Origin: an uncultured bacterium
GTDB taxonomy: Bacteria > Planctomycetota > Phycisphaerae > Phycisphaerales > SM1A02
NCBI GenBank assembly: GCA_903918555.1
Contig: CAIXEV010000270.1
Span: 1-23,279, forward strand
DNA: 23,279 nt
Direction of reading: 5' to 3'
Position numbers and translations under genes: made by a program. Shown piece by piece: positions 21,542 through 23,279 of the stretch (position 1 is its first letter; each line of letters opens with the position of its first letter). The notes beneath the pieces were generated by a model. It saw only the letters and a list, made by a program, of their open reading frames with translations, ran no database searches and was not told the DNA's origin.

Positions 21542-22138
21542 TCAGGGGCGCAACTTGGTCACGAGCAACCGCAGCGCGTTGCCCCGGTGGCTGCGCGCGT
21601 TCTTCTCGTCGCTGGACAGCTCCGCGCTCGTGCGGCCGTCGGGCAACACGAGCAGCGGGTCGTAGCCGAAGCCGTTCGCGCCGCGCGGCGCGTGGCCGAT
21701 CGCGCCATCGAAGGTGCCGCGCGATTCGGCGAGGATCGTGCCGTCGGGCCGCGCGATGCACAAGACGCACACGAACCGCGCGGTGCGCCGCTCGTCCGCC
21801 ACGCCCTCGAGCGCCTTCAAGAGCTTCGCGTTGTTCGCGGGGTCGCGCTCGGCGCGCGTCGCGCCCTTGCCGGCGTAGTACGCGCTGTGCACGCCAGGCG
21901 CGCCGCCGAGCGCGTCGACCTCGAGGCCCGAATCGTCGGCGAGCACCGTGCGCCCGAGCGCCTTCGCGTACGCAACCGCCTTGATGCGCGCGTTGTCCTC
22001 GAAGGTCGCGCCATCCTCCTCGGGCTCCGGGATCCCAGCGTCGCCAAGCGGCAGACACTCGATTCCAAGTTGTCCGAGAACGGCGCCGATCTCCTCAACC
22101 TTGTGCGGATTCGATGTGGCGATGACGAGCGATTTCAT
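21542..22138 (-). CDS. rdgB: RdgB/HAM1 non-canonical purine NTP pyrophosphatase
   Basis: The enzyme hydrolyses dITP, ITP and XTP to monophosphates, keeping deaminated purines out of DNA and RNA. The product is 198 residues, the family length, from the ATG at 22136-22138 with GGAG eight bases upstream. Motifs are VIATSNPHKVEEI (5-17), TFEDNARIKA (45-54), LADDSGLEVDALGGAPGVHS (66-85), ANGFGYDPLL (154-163) and SDEKNARSHRGNAL (176-189), all in the expected order and with the acidic residues for Mg2+ binding. It is the first gene of a minus-strand pair with the kinase/FGE-like gene (39-base gap) and is divergent from the exported-protein gene starting at 22205, so a 66-base region must hold both promoters. 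Confidence 0.96.
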   Translation of the reverse strand: MKSLVIATSNPHKVEEIGAVLGQLGIECLPLGDAGIPEPEEDGATFEDNARIKAVAYAKALGRTVLADDSGLEVDALGGAPGVHSAYYAGKGATRAERDPANNAKLLKALEGVADERRTARFVCVLCIARPDGTILAESRGTFDGAIGHAPRGANGFGYDPLLVLPDGRTSAELSSDEKNARSHRGNALRLLVTKLRP

Positions 22139-22190
22139 GCGATTGGCTCCGACTTCCTTGCGCGCGCTGTGATCCGCGACAAGGTATCCG

Positions 22191-22207
22191 AGGAGGGCCT
22201 CGCCTTG
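22191..22207 (+). promoter_or_regulatory. Shine-Dalgarno deciding a TTG start
   Basis: AGGAGG at 22191-22196 lies eight bases before the TTG at 22205-22207. This TTG opens a good signal peptide, and no ATG or GTG is in frame at a suitable place. The site therefore fixes an uncommon start codon. Confidence 0.75.
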
Positions 22208-22951
22208 AGAGGGATCGCTGTCGCCATCTTGGCCGTTTCGCTCGCCGCGCCCATCGCGCACGGCGATCTCGTGTCGATGTCCGCCTCGCGCGACGCGACG
22301 CTCTACGAGTCGTTCGACGGTTCGCTCGCAAACGGCGCTGGCCAGTACCTCTTCGCAGGCAAGACCAACCAGAACCTCGCGCGCCGCAGCGTGATCTGGT
22401 TCGACATCGGCGCGTTCGTGCCGTCCGACGCCACCATCACCTCCGTGCGCCTCATCCTCAATGTCTCGCAGGCAAACGGCGGCAACCGCACGATGACGGT
22501 GCACCGCGCGCTCTCGGCGTGGACGACAGGCGCGAGCGATCCCGACGGGACCGAAGCACCCGGCACCCCGTCGCTCGCCGGAGACGCGACTTGGCTTCAC
22601 AGGAGCGCCGATGGCGCCGGCGGCGGAACGCTCTGGCAAAGCGCGGGCGGCGACTTCGCGGCAGCAAGCGCGTCGCTCCTCACGACGACGAGCGGCCTGC
22701 AGACCTGGTCAAGCACCGGCCTCGTCGCCGATGTGCGGTCGTACCTCGCGAATCCCTCGGCAAACCTCGGCTGGTTCATCCTCGGCGACGAATCGGCGAC
22801 CGGCACCGCGCGCCGCTTCGACAGCGCCGAAAGCGCCGCGTTCGGCGGCATCGTGCCGCGTCTCGAGATCGAGTTCACGCCGATCCCGACGCCCGCCGCG
22901 GGCGCCGTGCTCGCCTTCGCCGCGCTCAAGCGCGTGCGTCGCCGTCGCTGA
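22205..22951 (+). CDS. DNRLRE-type exported protein with a PEP-CTERM-like sorting tail
   Basis: The product is 248 residues from the TTG at 22205, which has AGGAGG eight bases upstream. Residues 1-20 are a signal peptide (RGIAVAILAVSLAAPIAHG). The main domain (25-222) shows the pattern of DNRLRE/beta-sandwich modules: ASRDATLYESFDGSLANGAG, RRSVIWFDIGAFVPSDATIT, VHRALSAWTTGASDP, TWLHRSADG and a final RLEIEF. The C-terminus PTPAAGAVLAFAALKRVRRRR (228-248) has a short Pro-rich motif, a hydrophobic stretch and an Arg cluster. This is the three-part layout of PEP-CTERM and related exosortase/archaeosortase signals, here in a planctomycete-like variant. The protein is thus expected on the cell surface or in the matrix; ligand unknown. 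It ends 6 bases before a convergent gene. Confidence 0.85.
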   Translation: MRGIAVAILAVSLAAPIAHGDLVSMSASRDATLYESFDGSLANGAGQYLFAGKTNQNLARRSVIWFDIGAFVPSDATITSVRLILNVSQANGGNRTMTVHRALSAWTTGASDPDGTEAPGTPSLAGDATWLHRSADGAGGGTLWQSAGGDFAAASASLLTTTSGLQTWSSTGLVADVRSYLANPSANLGWFILGDESATGTARRFDSAESAAFGGIVPRLEIEFTPIPTPAAGAVLAFAALKRVRRRR

Positions 22952-22957
22952 AGCGCC

Positions 22958-23279
22958 TCAGGTCTGCAGCACGCCCGTGCGGTACACGCCGCTCTGCTGC
23001 GCAGGCGCCTGCGCAGCGACCGCGAGCGCGAGCTCGAGTTCCGCGCGCGTCTCCTTCGGATCGATGATGCGATCGACCCAGCCGCGGCTCGCCGCGTAGC
23101 GGATGTCCTGCTGCTCGTTGTAGCTCGCGGTGATCGCGGCCAAGAGCTGCTTGCGCATCTCCTCGTCGATCTTCTCGCCCTTCCGTTCGCGCGCGGCGAG
23201 GTCGATCGAGAGCAGCGTGCTGGCGGCCTGCGCCGCGCCCATCACCGCGAAGCGCGCGCCAGGCCACGCGAGCGTCAAG
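22958..23279 (-). CDS. Acyl-CoA carboxylase carboxyltransferase (beta) subunit, C-terminal end
   Basis: Only the last 106-107 residues are in the window; the 5' part lies beyond the right edge. LAWPGARFAVMGAAQAASTL matches the conserved (W)P.A.(I)AVMG.E.A segment of propionyl-, methylcrotonyl- or acetyl-CoA carboxylase beta subunits. SYNEQQDIRYAASRGWVDRI with IIDPKETRAELELAL matches the C-terminal signature (P..AA..g.iDdiI.P..tR..l...L). These enzymes transfer carboxyl from carboxybiotin to an acyl-CoA. The substrate cannot be told from this fragment. The last residues (AQAPAQQSGVYRTGVLQT) are a non-conserved tail. Confidence 0.9.
   Translation of the reverse strand, partial: LTLAWPGARFAVMGAAQAASTLLSIDLAARERKGEKIDEEMRKQLLAAITASYNEQQDIRYAASRGWVDRIIDPKETRAELELALAVAAQAPAQQSGVYRTGVLQT

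Noticed and set aside
1..23279. Insertion sequences, prophage, CRISPR array or tRNA genes
   Set aside because: No transposase or phage protein, no regularly spaced direct repeats with unique spacers, and no cloverleaf or T-loop consensus was noticed on either strand.

Overview
The window is GC-rich bacterial DNA and most probably comes from the Planctomycetota, with Phycisphaerae as my best guess. The lineage call is an inference from gene content. There are three prepilin-like proteins with an FTL(V/I)ELLVV leader and an H-x(n)-GD(N/G)HV C-terminal signature. There is a Ser/Thr kinase fused to a formylglycine-enzyme-like domain, and a DNRLRE-type exported protein ending in a PEP-CTERM-like PTPAAGA...RRRR tail. 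An lpxK gene indicates a Gram-negative-type envelope. No rRNA, tRNA, CRISPR array, transposase or phage gene was seen, and the content reads as chromosomal.

Layout. 1-3782 is a minus-strand series: an HU-like protein, the replicative helicase DnaB, an ECF sigma factor, a single-pass membrane protein that is probably the sigma regulator, and a truncated exported protein. 4049-4354 is a small plus-strand lipoprotein whose 3' end overlaps lpxK. 4323-6473 is a tightly overlapping minus-strand operon, maf - three-TM protein - lpxK. 6783-8168 is a tail-anchored Ser/Thr kinase, which converges on a RidA-family gene (8265-8732). The RidA C-terminus is encoded inside a 12-bp tandem repeat. 9334-13058 holds the three prepilin-like genes, with large non-coding leaders before the first two and strong hairpins after the first and third.

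13207-19481 is a compact plus-strand block: long NfeD (ClpP-like protease), short NfeD, flotillin-like FloA, a GT2 glycosyltransferase, an LPG-synthase/AglD-like membrane protein and a large CxxCxxCC protein. 19493-22138 (minus) is rdgB followed by the kinase/FGE-like fusion. 22205-22951 (plus) is the DNRLRE/PEP-CTERM-like exported protein. The right edge carries the C-terminus of an acyl-CoA carboxylase beta subunit.

The points most worth checking are these. (1) A signal peptide is encoded in frame upstream of the long nfeD but has no start codon, which implies a one-base indel. (2) Four genes without Shine-Dalgarno sequences have a TAnnnT box 6-8 bases before the start, which looks like leaderless transcription. 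(3) The tandem pseudopilin cluster has no secretion machinery beside it. (4) The FloA/NfeD module is joined to a lipid-glycosylation-like gene pair. (5) The ridA stop codon lies inside a codon-phased repeat.
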